Below the pieces are notes generated by a model. It was not told the origin of the DNA and ran no database searches. It saw only the letters and a program-made list of their open reading frames with translations. A DNA stretch of 5,359 nt, taken from positions 1-5,359 of the forward strand of contig LKMS01000121.1 of assembly GCA_001563965.1 (NCBI GenBank), given 5' to 3'. Source of the DNA: Haloferacaceae archaeon PL-Br10_E2g29. Lineage in GTDB: Archaea; Halobacteriota; Halobacteria; Halobacteriales; Haloferacaceae. The first letter of the stretch is position 1. Every line of letters begins with the position of its first letter. Below, piece after piece: positions 5,166 to 5,359 of this stretch. A program made the position numbers and the translations under genes.

Positions 5166-5359
5166 ATGGCAAAGTACTCGACTGGCGGCGGCGGCGGCAG
5201 TGGCGATGGCGACGCCTGTGAGCTCTGCGGGAAAGCCAGCAACCGGCTCAGCAACGCAAACATCGCGGGGGCGATGCTGTTGGTCTGTCCGGAGTGTGCA
5301 CCACACGACGACAACCGCAAATCGAGCAAAAGCGGCGGCAAACACGGCAAATCCAGCGG
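5166..5359 (+). CDS. MBF1-like putative zinc-ribbon transcription factor, N-terminal part only
   Basis: The frame opens at ATG 5166 and is uninterrupted for 64 codons to the window edge. The product begins MAKYSTGGGGGSGDGDACELCGKAS. Four cysteines, C18-x2-C21 and C41-x2-C44 (CELC and CPEC), form a predicted zinc ribbon with ANIAGAMLLVC between them. A Lys/Ser/Gly/His-rich segment (RKSSKSGGKHGKSSG) follows. This matches haloarchaeal proteins annotated as multiprotein bridging factor (aMBF1) or helix-turn-helix proteins, which carry a zinc ribbon, a flexible linker and a C-terminal HTH. The HTH would lie beyond the edge, so the call depends on the N-terminus alone. The start is supported by the TATA-like box at 5136-5140. 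Another small zinc-finger family is possible. Confidence 0.75.
   Translation, partial: MAKYSTGGGGGSGDGDACELCGKASNRLSNANIAGAMLLVCPECAPHDDNRKSSKSGGKHGKSS

Overview
The window reads as chromosomal DNA of a haloarchaeon (class Halobacteria). The evidence is acidic, Asp/Glu-rich predicted proteins, a Tat-exported halocyanin-type blue copper protein, family signatures restricted to haloarchaea (a P-loop-less RecA-like partner, DUF7504/'HTR-like', behind a receiver-GAF protein), a tRNA without encoded CCA, and AT-rich TATA-like boxes about 26-30 bp upstream of start codons with almost no 5' leader. I cannot assign a genus. Both window edges cut genes.

Layout. Minus strand, 1576 to 1: a receiver-GAF signalling protein followed by a RecA-superfamily-like partner whose start overlaps its stop (ATGA); the partner runs off the left edge, probably only a few residues short of its end. 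A divergent intergenic region (1577-1788) carries a TATA-like box for each side and two inverted repeats whose centres are about 52 bp apart. Plus strand: purF (1789-3306), the first committed step of purine synthesis, with all catalytic and iron-sulfur ligand residues. Then comes a halocyanin-like cupredoxin with a C-terminal membrane anchor (3379-4053), convergent with a five-helix DUF420 membrane protein on the minus strand (4076-4633); 22 bp separate the two, with a short T-tract. Next are a plus-strand tRNA-Leu(GAG) (4848-4932) with its own promoter, a 233-bp spacer with three consecutive hairpins, and the N-terminal zinc-finger part of an MBF1-like putative transcription factor (5166 to the right edge).

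How the parts relate. The receiver-GAF/RecA-like pair is almost certainly one translationally coupled unit. It is unusual because both canonical activity sites look altered: Glu sits at the receiver's phospho-Asp position and the partner lacks the Walker A lysine. The halocyanin and the DUF420 protein both plausibly belong to the respiratory chain (electron carrier and copper-oxidase assembly), but they are convergent and not an operon. PurF and tRNA-Leu are housekeeping. No mobile element, CRISPR array or integrase was seen. No gene-free stretch exceeds 300 bp. I see no convincing wholly new system; the altered signalling pair, the double dyad upstream of purF and the hairpin cluster after the tRNA are the most worthwhile leads.
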